Source: Chitinophagaceae bacterium
GTDB taxonomy: Bacteria; Bacteroidota; Bacteroidia; Chitinophagales; Chitinophagaceae
DNA length: 62,215 nt
Direction: 5' to 3'
NCBI GenBank assembly: GCA_019747705.1
Contig: JAIEQM010000005.1
Span: 1-62,215, forward strand
The stretch's first letter is position 1. Each line of letters begins with the position of its first letter. A program made the translations under genes and the position numbers. This document shows positions 55,066 through 62,215 of this stretch, piece by piece. The notes under the pieces were generated by a model, which did no database searches, had not been told where the DNA came from, and saw only the letters and a program-made list of their open reading frames with translations.

Positions 55066-56307
55066 ATGAAGGCAATCGTAATTGGAGGCGGTATCATCGG
55101 TTTAAGTTCAGCTCACTATTTACAGCAAAGCGGCTGGGAGGTTACAGTCATTGAGAAAAACAATTTTGAAGACAATGCCTCTTATGGCAATGCAGGTTAT
55201 CTGTGCCCCAGTCATTTTATTCCATTGGCATCGCCGGGTATTGTACAACAGGGGTTTACATTAATGTGGAATCCACGCAGTGCATTTTATGTGGAACCAC
55301 GTTTAAGTTGGTCGCTTATTTCATGGGGTTTGAAATTTATGAAAGTAGCCACCAAAGAGCACCTGGAAAAATCGGCTGTGCCATTGCGTGATATTGCATT
55401 GTTCTCCCAGCATTGTTATGAAGAGCTGGGAAAAATTCCCGGTTTTGAAATGGCGTATGAGCACAAAGGTTTATTGGAATATTATCAAACAGAAGCCAGG
55501 GAGGAACATTCACATCATTTTGCTGATGAAGCAAAAAAATTAGGACTGGAAGCCGAAATGCTCACCCTTGAGCAGGTGCAGGCAATGGAGCCACAGGCCA
55601 AACTCAACATACGTGGCGCTTTGTATTTTAAATGCGATGCACATTTGTATCCGCAAAAATTAATGCAGAGTATGAAGTCATTGCTGCAGCAAAACAATGT
55701 AACGATGATTGGAGGTGAAGAACTCATTGGTTTTGAAATGCAGAACAGCAAAGTGCAAAAAGTAAAAACAAACTCCAATGTGTATGATGCCAATTTGGTG
55801 GTGATGGCCACCGGCGCATGGGGAAGGGAAACAGCCAAAATGATTGGTCATGATTTATTGCTGATGCCCGGCCGTGGTTACAGTATTACATTGCAGGATT
55901 CACCTTTCAAATTAAATTACCCGGCAGTGCTGCAGGAAGGAAGGGTGGCGATTACGCCGATGGATGGAAATAAAATTCGCTTTGGCGGTACAATGGAAAT
56001 TACAAGTACCACTAAACCACCACGCATGAACCGTGTCATCGGCATACTGGAGGCAGTGCAGCAATTTCTTCCTGAGTTTAAAATTCCGTTGCCGCCGCAA
56101 AAAGATGTGTGGTATGGTTACAGGCCCTGCAGTGCAGATGGTTTGCCTTACATTGGTAAAGTGAAAGAGAATGTGATTGTAGCCACCGGTCATGCCATGA
56201 TTGGTTTGAGTTTGGGAGCAGGCACCGGAAAATTGGTAAGTGAAATTGCAAATGGAGAGAAGCCGAGTGTGGATCTGAAGCCGTATAATCCTTCGAGGTT
56301 TAGTTGA
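55066..56307 (+). CDS. FAD-dependent D-amino acid dehydrogenase (DadA/HypO type)
   Basis: The 413-residue protein starts with the FAD-binding motif MKAIVIGGGIIGLSSAHYLQ. It has a DAO/DadA pattern through LVVMATGAWGRE and PGRGYSITLQDS, and ends VIVATGHAMIGLSLGAGTGKLVSEIANG. DadA-like enzymes oxidise D-amino acids to imino acids and pass electrons to the quinone pool. With the epimerase gene 1.3 kb upstream, a D-hydroxyproline dehydrogenase is likely: epimerase and oxidase together would open L-hydroxyproline breakdown. The later pathway enzymes are not in this window. Confidence 0.85.
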   Translation: MKAIVIGGGIIGLSSAHYLQQSGWEVTVIEKNNFEDNASYGNAGYLCPSHFIPLASPGIVQQGFTLMWNPRSAFYVEPRLSWSLISWGLKFMKVATKEHLEKSAVPLRDIALFSQHCYEELGKIPGFEMAYEHKGLLEYYQTEAREEHSHHFADEAKKLGLEAEMLTLEQVQAMEPQAKLNIRGALYFKCDAHLYPQKLMQSMKSLLQQNNVTMIGGEELIGFEMQNSKVQKVKTNSNVYDANLVVMATGAWGRETAKMIGHDLLLMPGRGYSITLQDSPFKLNYPAVLQEGRVAITPMDGNKIRFGGTMEITSTTKPPRMNRVIGILEAVQQFLPEFKIPLPPQKDVWYGYRPCSADGLPYIGKVKENVIVATGHAMIGLSLGAGTGKLVSEIANGEKPSVDLKPYNPSRFS

Positions 56308-56475
56308 TAACGCCCCGTCTGACGCCCTCGTCTGACGGGAGAAAATAAAGGTTTAAGAATTTTATTACGAGCTTTGAAATGAAGACCACTGCTGCTATGG
56401 AAACGGAACTTTGAAACGAGCGTGGCAACAGACGATGCCCAAAGAACAAAAGCCGGTAACATAAAAAATAAACAC
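56308..56475 (+). repeat. 28-bp dispersed repeat and leader-like repeat copy C
   Basis: 56310-56337 is the inverted exact copy of 13766-13793. About 56405-56466 (GAGCGTGGCAACAGACGATG, ending GCCGGTAACA) is a diverged copy of the leader-like repeats at 16352 and 37087, again just before an ATG (56476). Confidence 0.4.
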
Positions 56476-57315
56476 ATGAAAAAATTGCTTTTCCTTTTAA
56501 TGAGTTGTTTTGTTTTAGTAAATGTAAATGCACAACATCAATTGGTGAAGTTGTGGGAAACAGATTCAGTTTTAAAAGTTCCTGAAAGTGTTTTGTATGA
56601 TGCACACAACAAAGTATTGTATGTATCAAATATTGATGGCACGCAACCATGGGGCAAAGATGGCAAAGGTTCTGTTGGCAAAATAGGATTGGATGGAAAA
56701 GTGATTGCTGCCGAATGGGTAACGGGTTTAAATGCGCCAAAGGGAATGGGTTTGTACAAAGGCAAATTGTATGTGGCAGATTTAAATGAGATTGCAGTAA
56801 TAGATATTGAAAAAGCTGTGATTGAAAAAACCATACCGCTGAATGCAACAGGGTTGAATGATATTACGGTTTCGCCTGATGGTAAATTGTATGTGAGTGA
56901 TTCACGTATGAAGAAGGTACATATGGTTCCGTTGAATGCGCCTGCATTGAATGAACCGATTCTTGACAGCACACAATTGAAAGGGCCGAACGGTGTTTTA
57001 TTTCACAATGGAACTTTGTATGTATTGGATGCAGGCAATATGTATAAACTGGATAAAAGTGGTGTGCTCATTAAATTAAGTGAAGGCATGGAAGGAGGTA
57101 CGGATGGAGTTGAACATGTATCAGGTAATGAGTTTATAGTTTCAACCTGGAGCGGTGTGGTGTATTATGTAAAAGCGGATGGAAGCAAAGAAGTGTTGAT
57201 GGATGGCCGGGCGCAAAAAATAAATTCGGCTGATATTGGTTATGATGCCAAACGCAGAATTGTGTATGTGCCTACCTTTTGGAAGAATACGGTGGCGGCG
57301 TATGAGTTGAAATAA
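56476..57315 (+). CDS. Secreted SMP-30/NHL-type beta-propeller protein
   Basis: The 279-residue product has a signal peptide (MKKLLFLLMSCFVLVNVNAQ) and a six-bladed propeller pattern: PESVLYDAHNKVLYVSNIDG, APKGMGLYKGKLYVADLNEI, LNDITVSPDGKLYVSDS, GPNGVLFHNGTLYVLDAG. It matches the gluconolactonase/SMP-30-like group, but the metal-binding residues cannot be fixed by eye, so its activity is open. A longer frame to 56422 lacks any signal sequence. Confidence 0.75.
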   Translation: MKKLLFLLMSCFVLVNVNAQHQLVKLWETDSVLKVPESVLYDAHNKVLYVSNIDGTQPWGKDGKGSVGKIGLDGKVIAAEWVTGLNAPKGMGLYKGKLYVADLNEIAVIDIEKAVIEKTIPLNATGLNDITVSPDGKLYVSDSRMKKVHMVPLNAPALNEPILDSTQLKGPNGVLFHNGTLYVLDAGNMYKLDKSGVLIKLSEGMEGGTDGVEHVSGNEFIVSTWSGVVYYVKADGSKEVLMDGRAQKINSADIGYDAKRRIVYVPTFWKNTVAAYELK

Positions 57316-57706
57316 AAAGAAAAGTTTTCAGGCACAAAGAAACGATGAGAGTAGTGGATTCTTTTTTTGGAAACCACCTGAGAAGCTGGTTAAAAATAAA
57401 ATCCCCGACATGCTTTGTGTACTTTGTGTTGTATTTTCTTTGTGCACTTTGTGATACTGTGTTATTTTTGGACCACAAAGACCACAAAGTTTTTCATAAA
57501 GACCACAAAGAAAGCATCATATATTTTCTCAATTTAAATTTAAACAGCTTCTGAGGCACTTGAGATAACCTGAGAAGAAAGTTGGTGTGCTTTGGGATTT
57601 CTGAGAAAGTAATGCTTTAATCCCGTCTTACGGGAGCGTAAATAGTTTGCAAAACTTTTCAAACGGTAACTTTACAAGCAATAAACATTTTACTTTTACT
57701 GCCCAT
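57316..57706. repeat. Intergenic stretch with CTTTGTG/CACAAAG repeats
   Basis: No gene is seen in these 391 bp. Multiple TTTGTG units (57412-57450) face ACCACAAAG units (57471-57512), giving inverted repeats of a kind common between Bacteroidota genes. The end of the stretch must hold the promoter of the BshC gene; no TAnnTTTG box is evident. Confidence 0.45.
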
Positions 57707-59308
57707 ATGGATTGTACAGCACAACGGTTGAGTTACCGGCAAACAGGCGCTTTCTCCAAAATTGTTTTGGATTACCTGGATGATGCAGAGCAGCTTCGTT
57801 CATTCTATTCGCACAGGCCAACCCGGGATGGAATAAAAAATGCTGTTTCAGAACGAAAACAATTTTCAACTAACAGAAATGTTTTGGTAAAACATTTGCA
57901 ACAGCAATATGCAAATGTGCAGATGAATGAAACGGTAAAGAAGAATATAGATTTACTGCTGAGCGAAAACACCTTTACTGTTACAACAGCCCATCAGCCG
58001 AATTTATTTACCGGCCCATTATATTTTTTATACAAAATTCTTCACGCCATTAAATTAGCTGCATCATTAAAAACAGAAATGCCGCAGTATAATTTTGTTC
58101 CTGTGTATTATATGGGCAGCGAAGATGCGGATGTGGATGAACTGGCTCATTTTTGGTTGAATGGTGAAAAGAAAGAATGGAGTACAGACCAAAGCGGCGC
58201 TTTTGGAAGATTTGTGACAAATAAAGAACTGGTGAAGATGATGGATGCGCTGGCTGGTGAACTGGGTGTGCAGCCTTTTGGTAATGAACTCATTGAAAAA
58301 CTGCGAAACTATTATAAAGTGGGAACCACCATTCAGCAGGCAATATTTGCATTGGTGAATGATTTGTTTGCTGAATATGGATTGATGGTGCTGATTGCAG
58401 ATGATGCGTTGTTAAAACAGCAGATGAGCGCTGTGTTTGAAGACGAATTAATGAATCACAACTCATCTAAACTGGTAGAAGCAACTGCCAAACAATTGGA
58501 GCAGCATTACAAAGTGCAGGCAGGCAGCAGAGAAATCAATTTGTTTTATTTGGATGAAGATGTAAGAGAACGTATTGAAGCAAAAGGAAACGGATATGCT
58601 GTTGCCAATACGACCATTGAATTTACAAAAGAAGCAATGCTCCAGGAGTTGAAAGAACATCCTGAGCGTTTCAGCCCCAATGTAATTTTGCGTGGACTCT
58701 TCCAGGAAACCATTTTGCCCAATATTGCATTTATTGGCGGTGGCGGTGAAATTGCTTACTGGCTGGAATTAAAAGCGGTGTTCGATTTTTACAAAGTTCC
58801 TTTTCCGGTATTGGTGTTGCGGAATTCTTTTTTGATTGTTGAAGCCAAGTGGCAGGAAAAGATGAAGAAACTTTCACTTTCAGTTGAAGAACTTTTTCAA
58901 CCTGCTGAAATACTGCTCAATGAAATGGTGTTGAAAACTTCATCGCACACATTAAAACTCAATGGTTCTGTTACAGAAGCGGAAGCTTTGTATGAACAGC
59001 TCAAAAAACTTTCGGCCGCTGTTGACCCCACATTGGTAAACCATGTGGAAGCTTTAAAAACAAAAACCCTTTACCGTTTGCAGGAACTGGAAAAGAAAAT
59101 CTTTCGTGCAGAGAAACGAAAGTTTGATGAACAGCGCCGGCAGATAGAACAATTGAAAGCTGCTTTATTTCCCAAAAATGGTTTGCAGGAGCGGGTTGAT
59201 AATTTTAGTATGTATTATGCAAAATGGGGAAGGGAATTTATTCAAATGTTGTATGAACATTCGTTGAGTTTGGAACAGGAGTTTGTGGTGGTGGAAGTTG
59301 ATGGGTGA
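57707..59308 (+). CDS. bshC: Bacillithiol biosynthesis cysteine-adding enzyme BshC
   Basis: The 533-residue protein matches BshC in length and order. It has the N-terminal RLSYRQTGAFSKIVLDYL, then FTVTTAHQPNLFTGPLYFLYKILHAIKLA with the conserved HQP substrate site, VPVYYMGSEDADVDEL and FIGGGGEIAYWLELK. A long C-terminal coiled coil follows (about 455-505, LQELEKKIFRAEKRKFDEQR). BshC adds cysteine to glucosaminyl-malate in bacillithiol synthesis; Bacteroidota also use this thiol. The ATG at 57707 (MDCTAQRLSYRQ) fits better than the TTG at 57647. BshA and BshB are not in the window. Confidence 0.92.
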   Translation: MDCTAQRLSYRQTGAFSKIVLDYLDDAEQLRSFYSHRPTRDGIKNAVSERKQFSTNRNVLVKHLQQQYANVQMNETVKKNIDLLLSENTFTVTTAHQPNLFTGPLYFLYKILHAIKLAASLKTEMPQYNFVPVYYMGSEDADVDELAHFWLNGEKKEWSTDQSGAFGRFVTNKELVKMMDALAGELGVQPFGNELIEKLRNYYKVGTTIQQAIFALVNDLFAEYGLMVLIADDALLKQQMSAVFEDELMNHNSSKLVEATAKQLEQHYKVQAGSREINLFYLDEDVRERIEAKGNGYAVANTTIEFTKEAMLQELKEHPERFSPNVILRGLFQETILPNIAFIGGGGEIAYWLELKAVFDFYKVPFPVLVLRNSFLIVEAKWQEKMKKLSLSVEELFQPAEILLNEMVLKTSSHTLKLNGSVTEAEALYEQLKKLSAAVDPTLVNHVEALKTKTLYRLQELEKKIFRAEKRKFDEQRRQIEQLKAALFPKNGLQERVDNFSMYYAKWGREFIQMLYEHSLSLEQEFVVVEVDG

Positions 59309-59436
59309 AAGTAAAGTGTGGAGAGATGGTTTATTTTTTGAACCTGATTGTTTTTTTGACCAACTTGCGCAGAAGGTATTTGTTTTTTATGATGAGATGA
59401 GCCCCATGTTGGCCGTCTGGGCTTCTCCGTCAAGGG

Positions 59437-60405
59437 TTAGAGGTCTAAAACCCACTTAGCAATTTCTGTTAATTGTTTGTCGTTTGAAAGATTTGCAGCA
59501 TTTGTCAATACACCAGATTGCAACTCATCAAAAATTTCTATCGCCATGCTTTTTTCAATTGCAGCACCTATAAAAAATGTTTTAGGTGTCAATTGCATTT
59601 TTGTAAATGCTTTTCGTGTTCTGATAAAAGCTGAATTTGCAGTTTTCCAATGTTCGTCTGCACCAGCAGGGTCAATGCCACCCTTTAATTCCCCAAGTGC
59701 AACATACTTTTCATTTGTTGTTATTATTGAACCTGCGCCCTTCAGCTTATCGGCAGGTTTTGCATTTAGCAATATGAGGTCAACATTTTTCTCAACAACG
59801 GGGACTTTAATATTTAGAAGCAGCAACCTGTCTTTATTATTTCTTTTCCAATAAAGGCCACCAATTCTTTTTTCAATATCTGTATCCTCCTCTGGTTTTT
59901 CTTGCCAAGTATTTGTTTCTGTGTCTTTCCATTGATATTTAATTCCTGAAAGATTAAAAACGGATAATAAAGAACGCAGGAATTTTCTTTCTCCTAATGT
60001 TCCAGCTAAATTTCTTGCTTTACCTCCGAGTGCATCGCCTTTAGTCAAAAGATACCTGTAAACAAGTTCATCAACAAAGTTGTCGCCAGCCGGTTCAAGA
60101 AATTTTTCGATAAGGCCAACAATTGCGAGGGTTCTATCATCTTCGGTCAAATAATTGAGCGCCTTTTCAGAAAGGCCAGAAGCCGTAAGCAAACCAACTC
60201 TTAAATCTTTTATTTTTAAAAGGTCTTTCGGCTTTTTTGCTTTTGAGGAAAGAGTTTTGAGTGCTTTAGCTTCTTCAATAAATGGAATAGCAATGTAATT
60301 TTTCTCCAAAGCCATTGCAATAAATCCGGCTCTGGTCTCCTGGCTTGATGTTACTAAATCTTCAGAAGATTTGATTGAATTTGTACTCTTTATCTTTTTT
60401 GCCAT
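59437..60405 (-). CDS. AvaI/BsoBI-family type II restriction endonuclease
   Basis: The 322-residue protein matches the AvaI/BsoBI family closely in blocks: TRAGFIAMALEKN, FLEPAGDNFVDELVYRYLLTKGDALGG, and ALGELKGGIDPAGADEHWKTAN, which holds the ELK catalytic pair and the family His. NVDLILL supplies the upstream Asp. These enzymes cut CYCGRG. By family, the same specificity is expected here, though not shown. The start is the ATG at 60405 (MAKKIKSTNSIKS). It overlaps the methyltransferase gene by 16 bp on the same strand, so the methyltransferase is made first. Confidence 0.88.
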   Translation of the reverse strand: MAKKIKSTNSIKSSEDLVTSSQETRAGFIAMALEKNYIAIPFIEEAKALKTLSSKAKKPKDLLKIKDLRVGLLTASGLSEKALNYLTEDDRTLAIVGLIEKFLEPAGDNFVDELVYRYLLTKGDALGGKARNLAGTLGERKFLRSLLSVFNLSGIKYQWKDTETNTWQEKPEEDTDIEKRIGGLYWKRNNKDRLLLLNIKVPVVEKNVDLILLNAKPADKLKGAGSIITTNEKYVALGELKGGIDPAGADEHWKTANSAFIRTRKAFTKMQLTPKTFFIGAAIEKSMAIEIFDELQSGVLTNAANLSNDKQLTEIAKWVLDL

Positions 60406-61814
60406 AAGTAAACACATTTACGGACTTCTGTTCGTCCATAGCTACCCATTTGTTGGCTACTATTCCCTTTGCCTTTGGGTAACACAAAAATTTTATTGAT
60501 ATTGTAGCCAAAGTTATCCGCAAACTCTGATAGAATTAAATCTACTGGTATTTCTTCACCGCCGTAACGAACGTTGTCGTTAACCATAACACAATAACCA
60601 CCGCTTTTTGTAACTCTTGCCATTTCAAAAATTACAAAACACATTTCAAAGAAATAGTTTTTAACCATTCTGGCAATGTTACTATTGTTTAGCTTTTCAA
60701 GTTTGTTAAGTTCATCCAGGATTGAATTAACCTCTGTCATTGCAGACGAGTTATTGTAAACATTTAAAATATTTTCAAAGCTTTTCTCTTGTCCGATTGA
60801 AGTATAGAATTGTTTTAAATAATCAATCTTCTCCTTGTTTTCAACTGTACATGAAAGCATTGATTGACGAAGATTACGAACCTGGTCATTATTGTTGCCG
60901 AGAAAAACCAATTCTAATGCGTAAGTCCGTGTATAATCATAACGATTACAATAAGGCGGAGAGGTTACAACAAAATCAAACGAGTTACTTTTAAACTTTG
61001 GTAATTCTTCAAGACAAGAACCTGAAAGAATATTAACCGGAAGTTTTTCAATCCCATTCGTTTCAAACTGTTCAAATAATGAAGTGTTTTGAGTGGGTGA
61101 AAGGTCTTGAACAATATTTTGCAATTTGGTTTTGACTGCTTCTTCAAAACTTAAAATTTTTCCTTTATCAAATGGTTTACCGGAAAGGTCTCTTTTTGAA
61201 CGATAGTCCCAACGTAAATACTGGCCATCTTTTCTTGTGTAACTTATTTCTTCTAAAACCGAAAAAGCTGCAAACTTTAAAAGAGTTTGAATTCTTTTGT
61301 CTTTGAGTTTTGAACAATATGTCAAATACTTATTTAAAGAAATTTCTGTTTCTTCCGGGAAAGCATCTTTTGTAATTGAAATATGAGCAATGTGATTGTG
61401 GTACTTTTCAAGTTTAGCAATATCTGCCCACAAAGTTTTTATTGTTGCTTTAAGTTTAATTGTGTCAATTTTGTTAAGTGCTTCTCTTGTTTCCATAACA
61501 AAAGAGCCAACTGGCAAAAGTTCAATTCCATGTGCTTCCCAGCCAATTTCCTGTCCGGCAAAAAGTGTAGTGCCGGCACCAGCAAAAGGGTCTAAGACTT
61601 TGCCCGGTTTTGGCGAATATTCCGAAAGGAAATATTTAACAAGAGCAGAAGAAAAACCTTCTTTGTATTTGAACCACCTGTATATGGGTTCGTCTTTGTT
61701 AGCTTGAAAGCTAACTACTTTTCGGCTTAGGTTGTAAGCGGTTTCCAATTTGTCTGCCAGTCGGTCAAAAAGTATTTGTCGCTCAGAAGGAAAAGTTTCG
61801 GCTGATTTTATCAT
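60390..61814 (-). CDS. DNA methyltransferase of the AvaI-like restriction system
   Basis: The 474-residue protein has SAM motif I DPFAGAGTT (75-83) and GIELLPVGSF following, and the catalytic motif TSPPYCNRYDYTRTYALELVFLG near residue 287. SPPY is typical of amino-methyltransferases (N4-cytosine or N6-adenine). As the partner of a CYCGRG-type nuclease it would most likely be N4-cytosine, which is inference. Motif I before motif IV with ~200 residues between is an alpha-like order. A TAAATTTG box at 61819-61826 is 5 bp from the ATG, so the mRNA may be leaderless or nearly so. Confidence 0.85.
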   Translation of the reverse strand: MIKSAETFPSERQILFDRLADKLETAYNLSRKVVSFQANKDEPIYRWFKYKEGFSSALVKYFLSEYSPKPGKVLDPFAGAGTTLFAGQEIGWEAHGIELLPVGSFVMETREALNKIDTIKLKATIKTLWADIAKLEKYHNHIAHISITKDAFPEETEISLNKYLTYCSKLKDKRIQTLLKFAAFSVLEEISYTRKDGQYLRWDYRSKRDLSGKPFDKGKILSFEEAVKTKLQNIVQDLSPTQNTSLFEQFETNGIEKLPVNILSGSCLEELPKFKSNSFDFVVTSPPYCNRYDYTRTYALELVFLGNNNDQVRNLRQSMLSCTVENKEKIDYLKQFYTSIGQEKSFENILNVYNNSSAMTEVNSILDELNKLEKLNNSNIARMVKNYFFEMCFVIFEMARVTKSGGYCVMVNDNVRYGGEEIPVDLILSEFADNFGYNINKIFVLPKGKGNSSQQMGSYGRTEVRKCVYLWQKR

Positions 61815-61818
61815 CTGT

Positions 61819-61826
61819 CAAATTTA
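61819..61826 (-). promoter_or_regulatory. TAnnTTTG element for the restriction-modification operon
   Basis: The minus strand reads TAAATTTG directly before the methyltransferase start at 61814, with TTGG about 23 bp further upstream. The distance leaves almost no 5' untranslated region. Confidence 0.45.
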
Positions 61827-62215
61827 GCGTTTTCTCGTCTGTAAATTACCAAGAATTTTAGCCTTTTAGTAATTAAGATATGCACAATAGCCGTTCGGCC
61901 AACTCTAAAATATGCAAAATTTTTACCCCTGCAAGCAAGTAACATTTTTTTAAGACCTTTAAAATTGATTAATAAAAAAGCGAAAGTTGTAAAAATTTCG
62001 CATATACAATGATTGGGTTTAAGTACTACAGGCAGAGGCGCTGTTCTTTAATCAAATTTATTCTCCCATCCTTCCTGCTTCATCTTTTCTACTTTGCCCA
62101 GCACATCATCATTCATTTGGGTTTTATGGGTTGCCAGTTTTATTTAACGGTTGGTGTCCTCACCAACCGAAACCAAAATCATCAATTAAAAATTTCTTTT
62201 AATCTTATGTTAGCG
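61827..62215. other. Window end without a clear gene
   Basis: These 389 bp hold only a possible 22-residue minus-strand frame at 62048-62116 (MNDDVLGKVEKMKQEGWENK...), which looks like the tail of a lost or partial gene. They also hold a 9-bp-arm hairpin at 62148-62169 (CGGTTGGTG-TCCT-CACCAACCG). No gene enters from the right edge with confidence. Confidence 0.35.

Noticed and set aside
62048..62116. 22-residue frame as a real small gene
   Set aside because: It is very short, has no signal or motif and could be the remnant of a longer gene; it is mentioned only within the window-end entry.

Overview
The window looks like a chromosomal segment of a Bacteroidota bacterium, most likely of the Chitinophagaceae type. 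The genes mostly lack Shine-Dalgarno sequences. Several are preceded by TAnnTTTG-type promoter elements. The gene content (bacillithiol synthesis by BshC, long tandem FtsX/MacB-like permeases ending in KSLRTE, M42 peptidase, GH130 and BNR-repeat exoproteins) and the abundance of short palindromic extragenic repeats also fit. No tRNA, rRNA, CRISPR, transposase or phage structural gene was seen.

Layout. (1) 88-5665, minus strand: a compact envelope-type operon of lipoprotein, UbiA-like membrane protein (frameshifted at its end), M42 peptidase, a 57-residue YIDPGSGS membrane protein, a methyltransferase and a sulfatase-fold membrane protein. (2) 5713-12202: LuxE-like acyltransferase, RlmK-like rRNA methyltransferase, a hybrid histidine kinase, the two subunits of a 3-oxoacid CoA-transferase, and an ORF6N-domain protein. 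(3) 12274-45682: the centrepiece, an NtrB/NtrC-type two-component system divergent from a tripartite ABC export locus. The export locus has an HlyD adaptor, a tiny secreted protein, ATPase 1, nine tandem ~800-residue double-FtsX permeases, ATPase 2 and a TolC-like outer membrane channel. A toxin-antitoxin pair (toxin broken by an in-frame stop) lies antisense between permeases 3 and 4. An esterase is embedded before permease 9, and the orphan 3' end of a lost permease lies behind permease 7. (4) 45797-59308: a small secreted protein, a TPR protein, a fatty acid hydroxylase family protein, a BNR-repeat protein, a GH130 enzyme, a hydroxyproline epimerase/D-amino acid oxidase pair with an MBL-fold lipoprotein between them, a SMP-30-like protein and BshC. 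(5) 59437-61814: an AvaI/BsoBI-type restriction-modification system.

The strongest new observation concerns control of the exporter. Two promoter regions 26,760 bp apart, one before the adaptor gene and one before ATPase 2, carry the same module. Each has two 17-bp sites TGTATC-N5-CGNACA placed 22 bp apart, followed 61 bp after the centre of the second site by a TGGCA element. The 6-5-6 dyad resembles NtrC enhancer sites, so the adjacent NtrC-family regulator is the natural candidate to drive both halves of the exporter. The GG-to-GC spacing of the candidate -24/-12 elements is not canonical (9 and 12 instead of 10), so sigma-54 use is inferred and not shown. A strong terminator-like hairpin lies between the first module and the adaptor gene.

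The non-coding DNA is rich in repeats: a 386-bp tandem repeat (2.5 copies) next to the regulator, with an inverted relative behind the adaptor gene; a 143-bp MITE-like element with 20-bp perfect terminal inverted repeats and a 9-bp target duplication inside an older palindrome; a repeat inserted in frame in the hydroxyproline epimerase; and several palindrome clusters.
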